Assembly: GCF_963924675.1 (NCBI RefSeq)
Contig: NC_089225.1
Span: 108,638,313 to 108,702,312 of the forward strand
Length of the DNA: 64,000 nucleotides
DNA from: Phocoena phocoena
Taxonomy: Eukaryota > Chordata > Mammalia > Artiodactyla > Phocoenidae
Direction of reading: 5' to 3'
The notes under the pieces are model-generated. The model did no database searches, was not told the origin of the DNA, and saw nothing but the letters and a program-made list of their open reading frames with translations. Below are positions 1 through 11,132 of this stretch, piece by piece (positions within the stretch are counted from its first letter, which is position 1; each line of letters begins with the position of its first letter). Position numbers and translations under genes: made by a program.

Positions 1-639
1 GATATTATCTCAGGATGTTAGTGTCAGGTGTTAGCAGTGGCTGGACTCTTGCGTGTTCTCAAGTAAAGAAAAAGTAACCTCCAGGAAGCCCGTCAGCCCC
101 GAGTTGGGCTGTTTAACGCTAGACTTTATTTCCACCTAATGTCTGAAAATGGGTGAGGGAACAGCGGGTTGAGCGTGTGCCCAGGGAAGAGGAATTTGAG
201 TAATGATGGTTAAGGTACTGTCTTACATTTGTGTCTAAGCCCTTTGCAGTGTCTAAGCTGTTTTCTCAGGCATTTTCCACTCTGTATTAGCACCTTCTGG
301 CGGGGATTGAACGATCAGGAAACTGCGGTAAGGCAGTGGCTGGCTTTAGCCTAAGAGGTAGCAGCTTCAGGCCTTGCGTTCAAGCCTCTGTTGTGTTTTG
401 TTCACATCTGAGTTTCCAGAGCACCCTGTCTGTACCCCTGTAATGGAAATTTCCAAACATACACAAAAGTAGGGAGAGGAGTTTAATTAATCACCAGTCC
501 AAACAGTTGTCAGCCTTGCACCTTTTTTGTGTCATCTATCCCCAGCCCTGAGCCCTGCTTTTTTCTGAGTATTTAAAAAGCAAATTCTAAGGGTCCCTTT
601 TACTTTGTTAAAGTATCCCTCTACCAGCATGCAGTTTCC
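1..639. other. Intron sequence, nothing recognised
   Basis: Part of the first intron of the long DGKD isoform, or upstream sequence. Short open frames here lack coding character, and no repeat family was recognised. Confidence 0.5.
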
Positions 640-722
640 TTAAGGGTCAAGGGTCCTGTCTTTTTCATCATCATATTCCTAGCAGTGCTTGCACTAAGTG
701 TTCAGTAAATATTTGTTGGAAC
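640..722 (+). repeat. L2 3' end fragment
   Basis: The stretch ending ...gtgttcagtaaatatttgttg has the typical L2 3' terminus (gcacatagtaggcgctcaataaatatttgttg type), diverged. Confidence 0.5.
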
Positions 723-939
723 AAAGTGTGCATTTCATTCCACAGGTCCGTGGGGAGATTGATTTTACTGTCTAGGCTCACAGAGGCCGGGTGAGTCTTT
801 GGTGCCTTAACTGAGCCTCCGTGTGTGTTCAGAGGCCAACCTTGTGGGTAGGGGAGATGGCTGTGCCTTGAGACATGCACGTCTGTCCATGTGCTCACCC
901 TGGAAGAGTGGGTTCCTTTCACTCAATATGGAAGTGTGG

Positions 940-1115
940 AGAGAGTTGGAATCAGACACACCTGGGTTTGAAGCCCCATCTCTGACCCTTCTCTGCAGAC
1001 ATAGGTCCTCTCTGGACCTGTTTCTTTGTAAGTGAAAGGGTGTAGTAACTCTTCACAGGGTGGTGAAGACTGGATGAAATACTGATGAGAACTAAGTTCC
1101 TGGCACAGAGCAGGC
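940..1115 (+). repeat. MIR SINE
   Basis: Reads as a diverged MIR core in sense orientation: 'gagttggaatcagacacacc' followed by 'tgggtttgaagccccatctc' and later 'ttcctggcacagagcaggca'. Confidence 0.65.
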
Positions 1116-1389
1116 ACGGCACGGGTACCGACGCCGTCTCCTCCTTGCCTGTCTCTGTGAAGTGGGAATGTTGGCAGTGCCCCCCTTAGGAGGTGGTTGT
1201 ACGGATGAAGTGGGGCTGGCCTTGGAAAGCCGTGGACGTGGGCCAGTGTTAGTGCCCCTAGGTGCTGCTGCCCTGCAGGGGCTGCCCTCCTGTGCAAGTC
1301 CTTTTTAAGATGATGTACCTTCCTCCCCTGTCTGCTCTGCTCTGTCCTTCTCTTTCCCCATAGGTAACCATTTTTATTATTTTATTATT

Positions 1390-2165
1390 TTGGTTTATTC
1401 TTTCATTGTTTCTGTTTGAAAATTTAAAAATAATATATGCACATATTTGCTTTTAATTTTATTTCTGTCTATACACACACACACAAATATCATTTTTACG
1501 CAAAAGGTAGCATACTCCTTACATGTTCTGAACCTTTCTTTTTTCACTTAATATAATCTGGAGATCATTCCATAGCTGTATAAAGATCTTCCTCATTCCT
1601 TTTACAATGGTGTAGTATTCTGTTTCCTGAATGTACCATAGTTTATTCAACCATTTGGATTATTTTCAGTCTTTTGCTATAATATTTTGTAGCAAATATC
1701 CTTGCACAAACCTCATTTTATATTTTTACTAGAGTGTCTGTGGGATAGTTTCCTTGGAGTGGGCTTACTGGATCAGAGGGTAGATGCACGTCTGATTTGC
1801 TGGGTTTTGCCAGATTCTGGTCCTCAAGGTTTACCTCATCCTGCAGTCGGACCAGCCTGTTTCTTCACAGTCTCGCCCAGAGTGTGTTGGCTTTTTTTTT
1901 TGTTGTCAATCTGATAGTGAGAATAGTAGTTTAGTTTAGTTTCAATTTGTTTTTCTCTCATTATGAGCTAGGTCGAGCATCTTTTCATGTATTTAAGGGC
2001 CATTTAAATTTATTTTTTGTGAAATGTACTATTTTAATTTTTTTGTGAAATGACTATTCATATTTTTTGCCCATTTTTCTATCAGGTTGTTAGTTCTCAA
2101 TTTTTAAGAACCTTTTTATAGATTAGGGATATTAGCCCTTTATGATATTTTGCAGAAAGTTTCCT
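1390..2165 (-). mobile_element. Old L1 fragment, antisense
   Basis: Diverged sequence with the familiar L1 3'-half phrases read antisense: 'ccattcatctgttgatggac'-like text, 'gcatcttttcatgtatttaa' and 'gggatattagccctttatga'. It includes a short (CA)6 at about 1474. Confidence 0.6.
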
Positions 2166-2309
2166 CAGAATTCTCAGTGCTGGGCACTGGGTAATTAAGA
2201 TGAATAAGATCAATAAGACAGCCAGAGCCCTTGGGCCTCTCTTGATCTGGCGAGGGACACAGCCTCATGATGGAGGGTCATAGACTTGCCAACAGATATT
2301 TTTGGCCTG

Positions 2310-2515
2310 ACTAGGTTCTAGGTTTGAATTTCAGGTCTTCCATTTACTAGCTATGTGGCCTTGAGTGAGTTACTTAATTCTTCTGACTCTCAGTTTCCTA
2401 GTCTATAAAATGGGAATATTACTACATACCTCCAAAGTCGGTGTGAGGATTAAAAGGTGAAAATGGCTTGTATGTTATGTGGTAGATACGGTGGGCACTC
2501 ACTTAGTAAGAGTTT
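2310..2515 (+). repeat. MIR SINE
   Basis: A good MIR match by eye: 'ccatttactagctatgtggc', 'ttgagtgagttacttaattc', 'ctcagtttcctagtctataa' and 'aatgggaatattactacata' in order, sense strand. Confidence 0.75.
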
Positions 2516-2841
2516 AAAATAATCTGTTGGTCTTGGGTATGCTGTACATGCCTGTGTTTTGTGAGCAAATTATTTTCTGGTTGTTTCCTGTTTATTTATT
2601 ATGGTATTCCTAAGCCTTAGAAGGAGGTTTGAGATAAGAGTAAGGAGGCCTGACATTTCTTTTGTGGTCTGCTGTTAGCTGTTTAACCTTGGACAAATTA
2701 CTTAATGACCAGTTTTCTTATTTGTCACTCAGAATATTAGTGTCTGTCTCATAGACCATAAGTGTTTGTTCTCTTAAGAAGGCAAATAGATATAAAAATG
2801 CTCATGAAAATTTCAAGTGATGTGCAAATTTAAAGTAACAC

Positions 2842-3186
2842 TTTTTTTTTTTAAGTTTATTTTTGCTGCGTTGGGTCTTTGTTGCTGCATGCAGGCTTTC
2901 TCTAGTTCTGGCGAGCGGGGGGCTACTCTTCGTTGCGGTGCGCTGGCTTCACATCGTGGTGGCTTCTCTTGTTGCAGAGCACGGGTTCTAGGTTCGCGGG
3001 CTTCAGTAGTTGTGGCACACGGGCTTCAGTAGTTGCAGCATGTGGGCTCTAGAGCGCAGGCTCAGTAGTTGTGGCGCACGGGCTTAGCTGCTCTGTGGCA
3101 TGTGGGATCTTCCAGGACCAGGGCTTGAACCCGTGTCCCCTGCATTGGCAGGCGGATTCTTAACCACTGCGCCACCAGGGAAGCCC
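2842..3186 (-). repeat. CHR-type SINE, long form, antisense
   Basis: Starts with a T run (reverse of the A tail) and ends with 'ccaccagggaagcccc', the reverse of the tRNA-derived head 'ggacttccctggtgg'. It contains the repeated 'cagtagttgtggc' body units of the long CHR form. I did not find a clear target-site duplication. Confidence 0.9.
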
Positions 3187-3189
3187 CTC

Positions 3190-3560
3190 TCTTCTGTTTC
3201 TTTATAAGGTGTCTGATGGCCAGAGTTTCTCAGTGGGAATAAAGTTGGTTTCAGCAATCTTATAGTTTATGTTTAGTATTTTAAAAATCCTATTTAAGAA
3301 ATTTTTTCCAGTTCTAAGGTCATAAAGAAATTATCCTATATTGTCTACTGAAGCTTTTAAAGTTTCTCCTTTTGCACTGAATCTGTAGGCCACCCGGAAG
3401 TGATTCCTGTGTGGTGTGTGAGGTATGGGACCAATTGCACCTTTCCCCTTAGATGACCTGATGTCTCAGCTCCACTGACTAGTCCCTCTCTCCCCAGCCT
3501 GCTGTCACACATCACGCTTTCAAACCTGTGAGCATCTGTTTCTGGGCTTGGATCCCCAAG
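3190..3560 (-). mobile_element. Old L1 fragment, antisense
   Basis: Phrases such as 'tatcctatattgtctactga', 'ggtatgggaccaattgcacc' and 'gagcatctgtttctgggctt' follow the order of the L1 ORF2 3' region read in reverse, diverged. Confidence 0.5.
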
Positions 3561-3569
3561 TTCTACTTC

Positions 3570-3850
3570 TAGTACTTTGCTCTAAGGAGTAGCTCAGGAC
3601 ATGTGGGCATATTCCATTATGGCACTAATCTTTGAAGCATTGTTGATAATATTGAGCAGGAAGCGTTCTAAATGTTCCAGCAGTGGGAGTGTGTTGAATG
3701 ATACACACACATCACTACAGTGAAATACTCTGTAGCAGACAAAAATATATTTACTAATATGGAAGGCTGTTGACAACACATTAGGACAGAAGGAATAGGA
3801 AGTTCATGTACAGTATAATTCCAAGTTCATAAAAAGTTAAGAAACATGCA
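3570..3850 (+). mobile_element. Old L1 fragment, sense
   Basis: Resembles an L1M-type 3' region in sense orientation: 'cattgttgataatattgagc' through 'acagtgaaatactctgtagc' and 'agtataattccaagttcata'. It is one of only three L1 pieces in gene sense. Confidence 0.45.
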
Positions 3851-4639
3851 AATTAAAAAAACAACCTCCCATCTTTGCTTCCTCCTCCCATCCGGGTCAC
3901 ATTCATTGCCCTTTGATCTGGCTTTGCCCTGGGTCAGGTCGAGAGTCTGCTCCGGCAGTGGGTCCTCATTGACTCCTCATGGACCTCTCGTCTGGCTTCT
4001 CCTGGGCCCCACTGATGACCTCACCCGTGCACTCGACCTCAGCCCTTAGCAGATGTCATCCACGATGCCTTCTCGGTGCTTTCTCATCTGCTCCCCTGGT
4101 TTTGTGCCACTTCCTTCTTGTCTTCCGTTTTGGACTCCCATCTCCTCTCTGCACCTGATGTTTGTGTCCTGGGGTTCCCAGTTCCTTGAGCCTCTTCTCA
4201 TTCCACTCCTTCCCCATAAGGGACTTCATTGAGGTGTCTCCGCCTTAAACTTTATCTTGTGCCCCAACCGCATTATCTGCTGCTGGCCCTCCACTCAGCT
4301 CCCCCAGGCGTCTCTGGCGTCCTGAGTCAGCACGTCTAAAACGAAGGCCACATCCTCCCCCAGGAGACCCCTTGGGATCATCCCCTTCACCCCGTCTATG
4401 GTTTGTCTTCTTTTAAACGCTCTCATGCCTGTGACTGTGCCTCATCCTCCCAGGTGCTCCTGTCGGTTGCCGTCTTATAAGAGTTTCTGGAGTGTTCTGC
4501 CTACCTCCTCATTTCATCCCCACTCCCTCTTCTCCACATTGTGGCCAAAATCATCTTTCTTTTCTTTTTTTTTCAAAATCATCTTTCTTAAGTAAAATGT
4601 ACATCCTGAGATACCGCCCCCTGATTTGGGGGCCCTGTG
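3851..4639. other. CT-rich intron stretch, possibly an old LINE
   Basis: Composition and the phrase 'agcacgtctaaaacgaaggc' hint at an ancient interspersed element, but I cannot assign a family. The open frames are on CT-rich sequence and are not credible genes. Confidence 0.25.
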
Positions 4640-4890
4640 ACTGGGAGGTCTGGCTGTCAGTGATCTGGGCTCTTTGCCCACCTTCCCAGCCCTCTTGGGC
4701 TCTGCCTGCAGCCTGTAGGAGGCTGTGGACCTCTCTGCCTGGCCTGCTCAGACCCCTGCTCATCTTCTAAGACCTGCTCTGGGAAGCCTTCCCTTGTGGG
4801 GGAATTGTTCCCTCCCTGGCGTCCTGTGTCCTCTGTCCTCCTCTGGTCTGAGCTGTCCCTGGAGCCCTCTGAGCCACTGCTGCTGCCTGT
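4640..4890 (+). repeat. Possible L2 fragment
   Basis: The segment 'ctgctctgggaagccttccc' followed by a short gap and a C/T-rich run resembles the L2 3' region ('cagagaggccttccctgacc'). Strongly diverged. Confidence 0.4.
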
Positions 4891-5768
4891 CTGGGGAGGG
4901 CACAAAGGGAGGGTGAGAGCAGGAGCCTCCACTGCCTTTGCAGAGAGGGGTCATCCTCCCCCGTGACTGGTGAACAGGGCCCCAGCAAGGCAGGCCTGAC
5001 CTCGGCTTCTCTGCCCACTGGGTTGCAGGCTCTGGAAGGGCCTTTCCGGAGCCGCCTGACTCCGTTCTTTGCTCCTGAGCAGGATGACGAGGATGCGAGC
5101 TTCGCCTGTGGCAGGTGCCTGGGCCGCCTCACCTGTGGCTTGGGTGTGTCTGTCAGTCAGTGGGCGGCTTTGGCTCAGGCTGAATACCCTGCCGTCTTCC
5201 ATCCCGCAGCCCAGCTTGGGATTTGCATCCTCTCCGTTTGGAGGGGGGCCACATGCTCCACTTCCCACTTACTTGCCGCTCGGATTCTCAGTGCCTGTGT
5301 GTGTCGCAAATCTGTCCTTTGTCCCTGATGGTAATGAAGGTGCCCCGGATGGCTTGAAGGACAGAGTTGGCCCTGTCGTTTGTGCAAAGAACTTGACAAA
5401 ATGATTCTAAGAGCCTGGCTGACCAGCATAAGCGACCAGCCCCTCTTGGGTCTGGGTTTGGGCTTCTGGTTCTCTGCTCCGGTGGGCGTGAGGAGGAGCC
5501 CTGCCAGCTGAGCAGTTTCCTGTGGGTGCTGCTTACAGGCTGCCAAATGCAAAGCACAGCAGATTAGTCAGGGGTGTTCTTTTCTTGACCACTTTTAGTG
5601 CATTGCTTTTGACTGAGTGTTAAAAATATTCTGCCGCATATCTATAGTCTTCCACTAGCAGTGAATAGGAGAAGAAATGCAGTTTCTGAGAAAGCTTCAA
5701 AGAAATACTGGTCTTTATCTTTTCCCCAGCCTTTTCCGCTGAAACCCACCAGAGTCTTTTTCTGAGCA

Positions 5769-5794
5769 CTGTTGTTCTATAAATAGAACAACAG
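5769..5794. repeat. 26 bp near-perfect palindrome with TATAAATA centre
   Basis: Arms ctgttgttctat and atagaacaacag are perfectly complementary over 12 bases with a 2-base centre. Three more pairs (gag/ctc) extend the stem after a bulge. The centre reads ctataaatag, a TATA-box-like core. Confidence 0.85.
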
Positions 5795-5845
5795 CTCTCC
5801 TTGGGTAGCCCAAGATCGCAGCTCTCATCCGCTCTCTGAAAGATT

Positions 5846-5872
5846 TGTGTGTGTGTGTGTGTGTGTGTGTGA
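5846..5872. repeat. (TG)n microsatellite
   Basis: About 13 uninterrupted TG units; likely polymorphic. Confidence 0.95.
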
Positions 5873-6474
5873 GTGGATTTTGGTTTAATTCTGCTTTTCT
5901 TTTATGTGTGACGTGTAGCGGGAGATGCAAGAAAAATACTCTAGCATTTATCCTTTAAAGATAACTTCTTATAACTTTTCTGGGTCTGGGCTTGTTGGTT
6001 TTGGTGCCTTTTTTCCTTTAATTTGCATTTGGGAAAGAGGTGGAAGTGATGACTTCTTCTGCAGAGGTAAGGAAGACGTTTGGGGGTGAGGAGAGGTGAC
6101 TTGGTCTGTGAGCGGGTCCTGCGGGGTCCAGAGGAAAGGCTCTCCTGGAGAGTTGAGCAGGCGTCTTGTGTCTGCTCCGCTGGGCAGTCAGCCGTCCTGT
6201 CTTTGAAGAGCACATTGAAATAGCATCACCATGTGCACTTGGGTCTGAAAAGAATCTTAGGAAACAACCTAGCAGTCCTTCTGTATTGCAGGAGCTCCTG
6301 GGACCAGAGGTTGGGACTTTCTGCCTTGGATCGGCACGTATCTCTTACCTTGATCTTGGGTGATGTGTTCCTCTCTCCTTAATTACCTGGAAGAACAGTG
6401 GGTGGCCTCCTCAGAAGTAAAGGTGAAGGTGCATGCCACAGAATGAGTAGGGCGGTTCCTCACTGGTTCCGGCA

Positions 6475-6500
6475 CCCCCCCCCCCCCCGCCCCCGCGCCC
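6475..6500. repeat. C-rich run (C14 plus)
   Basis: Fourteen consecutive C on the plus strand followed by gcccccgcgccc. Confidence 0.95.
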
Positions 6501-7689
6501 AGATTTGATTCTCTAGGGAATTGGAAATGGTTGCTCTTTGTGCTGCTGGGCCAGCCCTGACTGCGCAAATCCCATCAGACCCGGCATGGGGTCGCAAGCT
6601 GGCGTGTGCAGCCCACTGTGCCCAGGGAGCTCCAAGAAGACGTTGTGTGGCGGGGGTAAGGGGGGAGCAGTGCTGCCGGCCTCCCAGGACACCCGGAGCG
6701 TGGGCTGTCACGGGGCGGTCCTGGTGCACAGCCAGATGCTGGTGATGTGTGTAGGGGGTTGTCTTCAGCATTCTTCTATGGGGGGTATCAGTGCGTCGCA
6801 GGTTCCACTCCCTCCCCGTTAGGAGCAGGATGATGGAGGGACCAGGCAGCACAGACATCTGCTCTTGCCTCTGACACATTGGGGTGACGTAGGGTTTCTG
6901 TGTCTTGTTTCATCATATGTCGTCTTAAGTGGCCACAGACGCCCAAGTGCTTTGTACAGCTACTTAAAAAGTTACCTAAAGTGCAGAGCTGTAGGGGATT
7001 GGGTAATTAAACAAAAGCTTCTCTGGACCCATGTTCTTGTCCTTGAACAGAATTTTATACATTCTGCCTCTGTCGCACGGTGGGCCTCCGTGTAGAATGG
7101 ACATTTGTTGAGGTGTGTGCAGGTGCTGGAAGCCAGGCACTTGTTTCAGGGCACCTTGTTTATTAGTTTTGACTGTGTTAGTGGCTCTGCGTAGTTCAAC
7201 ACATCTAACGATCAGGTAGGTCCTTGAACTTTTAACTTGTAAGTGCTGTGTAGGGCTCCCTCCTCCCGTTTGGTAAGTGCCCGGGAAGCAGCTTCAGGAG
7301 AAGCCATGCCCCATTCTTGGCTTTAATTGAGCTGAGCTGAGTGGACTGCTGTTCACCTCGTGATTGTCTTTGAACTCCTGCTTGCTGGTGGGTTGGTCAG
7401 ATTTTGGGGGTGGAGGAGTTTTAGTGACTTTGGCAGTGGCTCTTCTCTGTGTTACAGTGTGGGTAGATGCACATGCCCAGCCTGTGAACAGGGGTGAGGG
7501 CCCAAGGGGGCAGGCCTGGAACTGCACTGAACCCCATAGCAACCTACATCGACAGTTTTGGCAACAGGATCCTGAGAAATGGCAGGAGGCCAGAGAACAC
7601 GGAGACAGGGCCAAGAATAGCTGAAAAATACCAAATGCTGAAGTTGGAGAGAGCACTGGCCCGGGGCCACTAACGATGGTCCTGCGCCA

Positions 7690-7933
7690 CGCTTCTGCTA
7701 ACCCACCCCCGCCCTGGGGACATATGCAGGGCACACCTTGGGCCTCTGACCCACCCCCATGCCCCTCCCCCCGCCACTCTGGCACGCCATCGCCCCCTGG
7801 AGAATTGTGTCACCCTCCCCTGGCTGTGTGCTCGGCCTGTCCATAGGTCAGGGTTTGGGGAGAGTGTGAAATAGTTCTGTTAGGCCATCGGCCCATTAGA
7901 GACACAAATGCACTGGAGTCAGTGGACAAGCGC
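7690..7933 (+). promoter_or_regulatory. Possible promoter/5' UTR region for the short DGKD isoform
   Basis: If the in-frame start at 7934-7958 is used, transcription must begin close upstream. This stretch has several C-rich, Sp1-like boxes (about 7702-7716 and 7750-7775, with cccgcc cores) in otherwise ordinary intron sequence. There is no TATA box or clear CpG island. This is inference from position only. Confidence 0.2.
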
Positions 7934-7981
7934 ATGGCACCGCGAAAACACATGCTCATGAATCCGTTTCTGTGCTTTCAG
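7934..7981 (+). CDS. DGKD: Candidate delta-1-type alternative N-terminus continuous with exon a
   Basis: The frame of exon a stays open upstream through its own 3' splice site for at least 40 codons. In-frame ATGs lie at 7934, 7952 and 7958. Starting at 7958 adds exactly eight residues (MNPFLCFQ) before TVIKEG. From memory, the two known DGK delta isoforms are 1214 and 1170 residues and the PH domain of the long form starts near residue 53. Replacing about 52 residues by 8 gives the 44-residue difference. The sequence therefore fits a delta-1 first exon formed by reading through the acceptor from a local promoter. Start contexts are weak (C at -3), and ATG 7934 would add 16 residues instead. 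Transcription is not proven. Confidence 0.5.
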
Positions 7982-8092
7982 ACCGTCATCAAAGAGGGGA
8001 TGCTGACCAAACAGAACAATTCATTCCAACGATCAAAAAGGAGATACTTTAAGCTTCGAGGGCGAACGCTGTACTATGCAAAAACTGCCAAG
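7982..8092 (+). CDS. DGKD: DGKD exon a: PH domain, N-terminal third
   Basis: This 111-base exon encodes 37 residues starting [11 protein letters not shown] and ending YYAKTAK. It follows a pyrimidine tract ending in tttcag and is followed by donor gtgaga; both borders are phase 0. It carries the first beta strands of the PH domain, including the basic [12 protein letters not shown] stretch, which in PH folds often faces phosphoinositide headgroups. A serine sits where many PH domains, including DGK eta as I remember it, have tryptophan (QR-W-K). I believe Ser is normal for delta, but this is from memory. Confidence 0.97.
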
Positions 8093-9610
8093 GTGAGATG
8101 CAGAGGAGGAAACTTAACGAGAGAAAACTATCTGAGGAGCTGCAGGGAGAGACTAGGTTCTGCGTCCTCATCTTGGGAAAAACCTTCGATTCTAGATCTG
8201 TTATTTTGAGCAAGTTTTGTAATACTCTAGGGTGCTGGGTTTTATTTGTCTCAAGCATGTTTTATTTCTTATGAACATTGATTTTTTAATTCATTTTCTT
8301 TAATGTCATGTGTAACCAATGGGGAAAGGAGAAAAGGTCACAGAAGTAACCACATTACCATTAGATATCTTTTTTTTCAGAAAAATCGGGGGTAACTGGC
8401 TTAAAAATCTTATTACAGCCTAAGTATCTTTTTCTTAAAAACACTTTAGTAAGGTATAATTGGCCTACAAAAAGCTGTACAGATACTTACTGTATACAAC
8501 TTGATGAGTTTGGAGTTGAGTGTATGTACCTGTGAATCTAACTAAAAGTATTTTTAAAGTGTGTTGGGCTTTTTGGTGTGTGAATAGAAATTGCCTCTGG
8601 CTTTCTAGCCATGATCCTTCTTCCCATGTGCCATCTGTGTAAGATTTAAAGCTAGAATCACCAGGCAGATGCCAGTGACAGACCTCGCCACTGAGAGTCC
8701 CTGAGTCACTGCCCAGTTTAGACGATTGTGGTGTCACACACTTCAAACACTAGCGTGTCTGCAAACCTAGTTTTTGGTGTTCTGAATACGTCTTTTTGTA
8801 TCAGTATTGAAGTCAATACTAATATTTCGGCATTAAAAATAATCTGGAATCTGAATAATTTACATTTTGAGATGTATCCCTAGTGAGTTAGTGCATTAAA
8901 ATTTGAAATTAAACAGAGTAACTTGTTTAGATAGGGTTCTGACCACATCCTTCATTAAAAAAAGACAAACCCTTACAGTTATTTTAGTTGGAGGGGTGGG
9001 GGAGTTACTTAAAAGACTGAGTCTCTTTTCTAGCTTATTAGCGTTTCCTCCAGGGGTTTCTGATGGAGTCCTCCTTCTAGAGGGGATGGAAAGGTAAACA
9101 GGAGGTGAGGGCTATGAACGGGGGGATTTGGGAGAGAGAGGAGAGGAAAACGGGGAGGAGGGCGTCTCAGACCTGGTTCCCAGCCCTTCTTCTGGAGCCT
9201 GTCTCTCTCTCCAGGCCTAGATTCGCTCTGCTCTGCTCCCTTGTTTTCTTTCATGGCTGGGTCCCTTCTATTTAGGTCAGTCTCTCTTCCCCTAGAATTG
9301 TGTATTTTAGCCGGGACCTCTCCCCGCAAATGTGCGAGGTGGAGAAACTAAAGTCGGAAGGACAGAGGACCTTCAGTCGGGAACCTGCCCTCTCAGGTGG
9401 ACTCGTGTGAGGACGTATTTTAGGTTCCATTAATGCAATCACTGGGGAACTCCCTGGACTAAAAAAAAAGTCTTGAGTTATACCTGTGAGCTCGGTGCTT
9501 TGTCAGAAGCAGGTAGGGTGAACTCACTCAGCGTTCATTTAGTGCTCAAGTGCTTGCCTGGGGTCGAGGCACCTTAGCCCCCACTGACTGCAGTCCCTGT
9601 GTCTTTCCAG
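8093..9610. other. Intron between exons a and b
   Basis: A 1518-base intron. Apart from the L1-like piece at about 8435-8545, nothing was recognised. A G/A-rich stretch lies around 9100-9170. Confidence 0.7.
8435..8545 (-). mobile_element. L1 3'-end fragment, antisense
   Basis: 'agtaaggtataattggccta' and 'caacttgatgagtttggagt' match the reversed L1M 3' end pattern (tattgagatataattgacata...). Confidence 0.45.
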
Positions 9611-9691
9611 TCAATCATATTTGATGAGGTGGACCTGACAGATGCCAGCGTGGCTGAATCCAGCACTAAAAATGTCAACAACAGCTTTACG
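9611..9691 (+). CDS. DGKD: DGKD exon b: PH domain, middle
   Basis: An 81-base, 27-codon exon ([20 protein letters not shown]...NSFT) lies between acceptor tttccag and donor gtaagt, phase 0 on both sides. [14 protein letters not shown] distinguishes delta from eta. The exon is symmetric, so skipping it would keep the frame but remove central PH strands. The next exon is 42.2 kb downstream. Confidence 0.97.
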
Positions 9692-10030
9692 GTAAGTCTT
9701 TGGACGCACACCTTTCTTGATTCTTCACCACATTTGGTTTTCCTGTTTAATTTGAACAAATGTGTGTGAGCAGTTCAGATTTTTCATCCTTTGCTCTCTG
9801 ATTGGAACAATTCCTGGTAAATTTTGAATTTAAGGTTCAAAATAATACTATGGTTGGAGAATAACTGAGAATTTTGCACATTAAGCACAAAAGAACAAGA
9901 GGGACCAAAGGAATTTTTAAAACATGTAGTTTACATTTACAGTTTTGCACAGAGGTTTGTTTTTCATGATTGTTATAGAAAATTTGGAAAATACAGAAAA
10001 TGTTGAAGCAATTAAAAAACAGCCATCAGG

Positions 10031-10373
10031 GGACTTCCCTGGTGGTGCAGTGGTTGGGAATCCGCCTGCCAATGCAGGGGACACGGGTTTGATCCCTGGT
10101 CCAGGAGGATCCCACATGCCGCGGAGCAACTAAGCCTGTGCAACACAACTACTGAGCCTGCGCTCTAGAGCCCGCGAGCCACAACTGCTGAGGCCTGCGT
10201 GCTTAGAGCCCATGCTCTGCAACAAGAGAAGCCACCACAGTGAGAAGCCCACGCACCGCAACGAAGAGTAGCCCCCGCTCACCGCAACTAGAGAAAGCCT
10301 GCGCAGCAACGAAGACGCGACGCCACCAAAACTAAATAAATTAAATAAATAAATAAATTTATATTTTAAAAAA
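10031..10373 (+). repeat. CHR-type SINE, long form, sense
   Basis: Starts with head 'ggacttccctggtggtgcag', has the 'ccacaactgctgagg' repeats, and ends in an (AAAT)n tail. Copies of cagccatca flank it (about 10020 and 10375), consistent with a target-site duplication. Confidence 0.95.
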
Positions 10374-10920
10374 GCAGCCATCATTCAGCCACCTCAAAAC
10401 ATAGAATGTTGATATTTTTCTTTTTAAAACTCCTCCCCCCACCACATTTATAGAAATTATGTTGTACTTTCTGCAAAAGTTCTAAATGCGTAAAATCGTG
10501 TGACCTCAGTACCCAGAGGTAGCCAGCTGCTCACTTTAGAGTGATTATCTTTATGTCTAAATATCTATGTCTTTACCCACATATAACATGAGATCGTAGT
10601 GATCCTTTTGTTTTACACGTTTGGTTTTATTTTTTTCTCTTGACAGTTTATGGTGGACATTTCCCCATGTTGATTGATCTAAGTGTTCATCACATTTTTT
10701 AATATCTGTACAGCATTTCATGTATGACTTTACAGTTTTGGCTTTGGGGGCTGACTTTAGAACCTGATGTGTAAGGTATGACTCTAATAGCAGGAATGGA
10801 ATATTTTAAAATATTTTTCATTGTGTTATTAAGTGAGCTTATCTAGAAATACAGTATGTTCCCTACCTTTTTTCAATTCTTTTATAACTCAGTCAAGGTG
10901 GGTAATTTTCTTCATGTTTT

Positions 10921-11132
10921 TTTTTTTTTCTTTTTTTTTTGCGGTACGCGGGCCTCTCACTGTTGTGGCCTCTCCCGTTGTGGAGCACAGGCTCCGGACG
11001 CGCAGGCTCAGCGGCCATGGCTCACGGGCCTAGCCGCTCTACGGCACGTGGGATCCTCCCGGACCGGGGCACGAACCCGTGTCCCCTGCATCGGCAGGCG
11101 GACTCTCAACCACTGTGCCACCAGGGAAGCCC
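10921..11132 (-). repeat. CHR-type SINE, short form, antisense
   Basis: Bounded by an 11 bp target-site duplication tcttcatgttt at 10909-10919 and 11133-11143. T-rich tail, then 'gcggtacgcgggcctctcac' and the reversed tRNA head. Little divergence, so a recent insertion. Confidence 0.97.

Larger units (their letters stand above)
4891..7689. other. Mostly unique intron sequence
   Basis: Contains the (TG)n, the palindrome and the C run listed separately. Many overlapping frames occur on both strands, as expected for GC-rich sequence without stops; none has support as a gene. Confidence 0.5.

Noticed and set aside
10031..10110. tRNA gene
   Set aside because: The tRNA-like head is part of a CHR SINE with tail and target duplication, not an independent tRNA.
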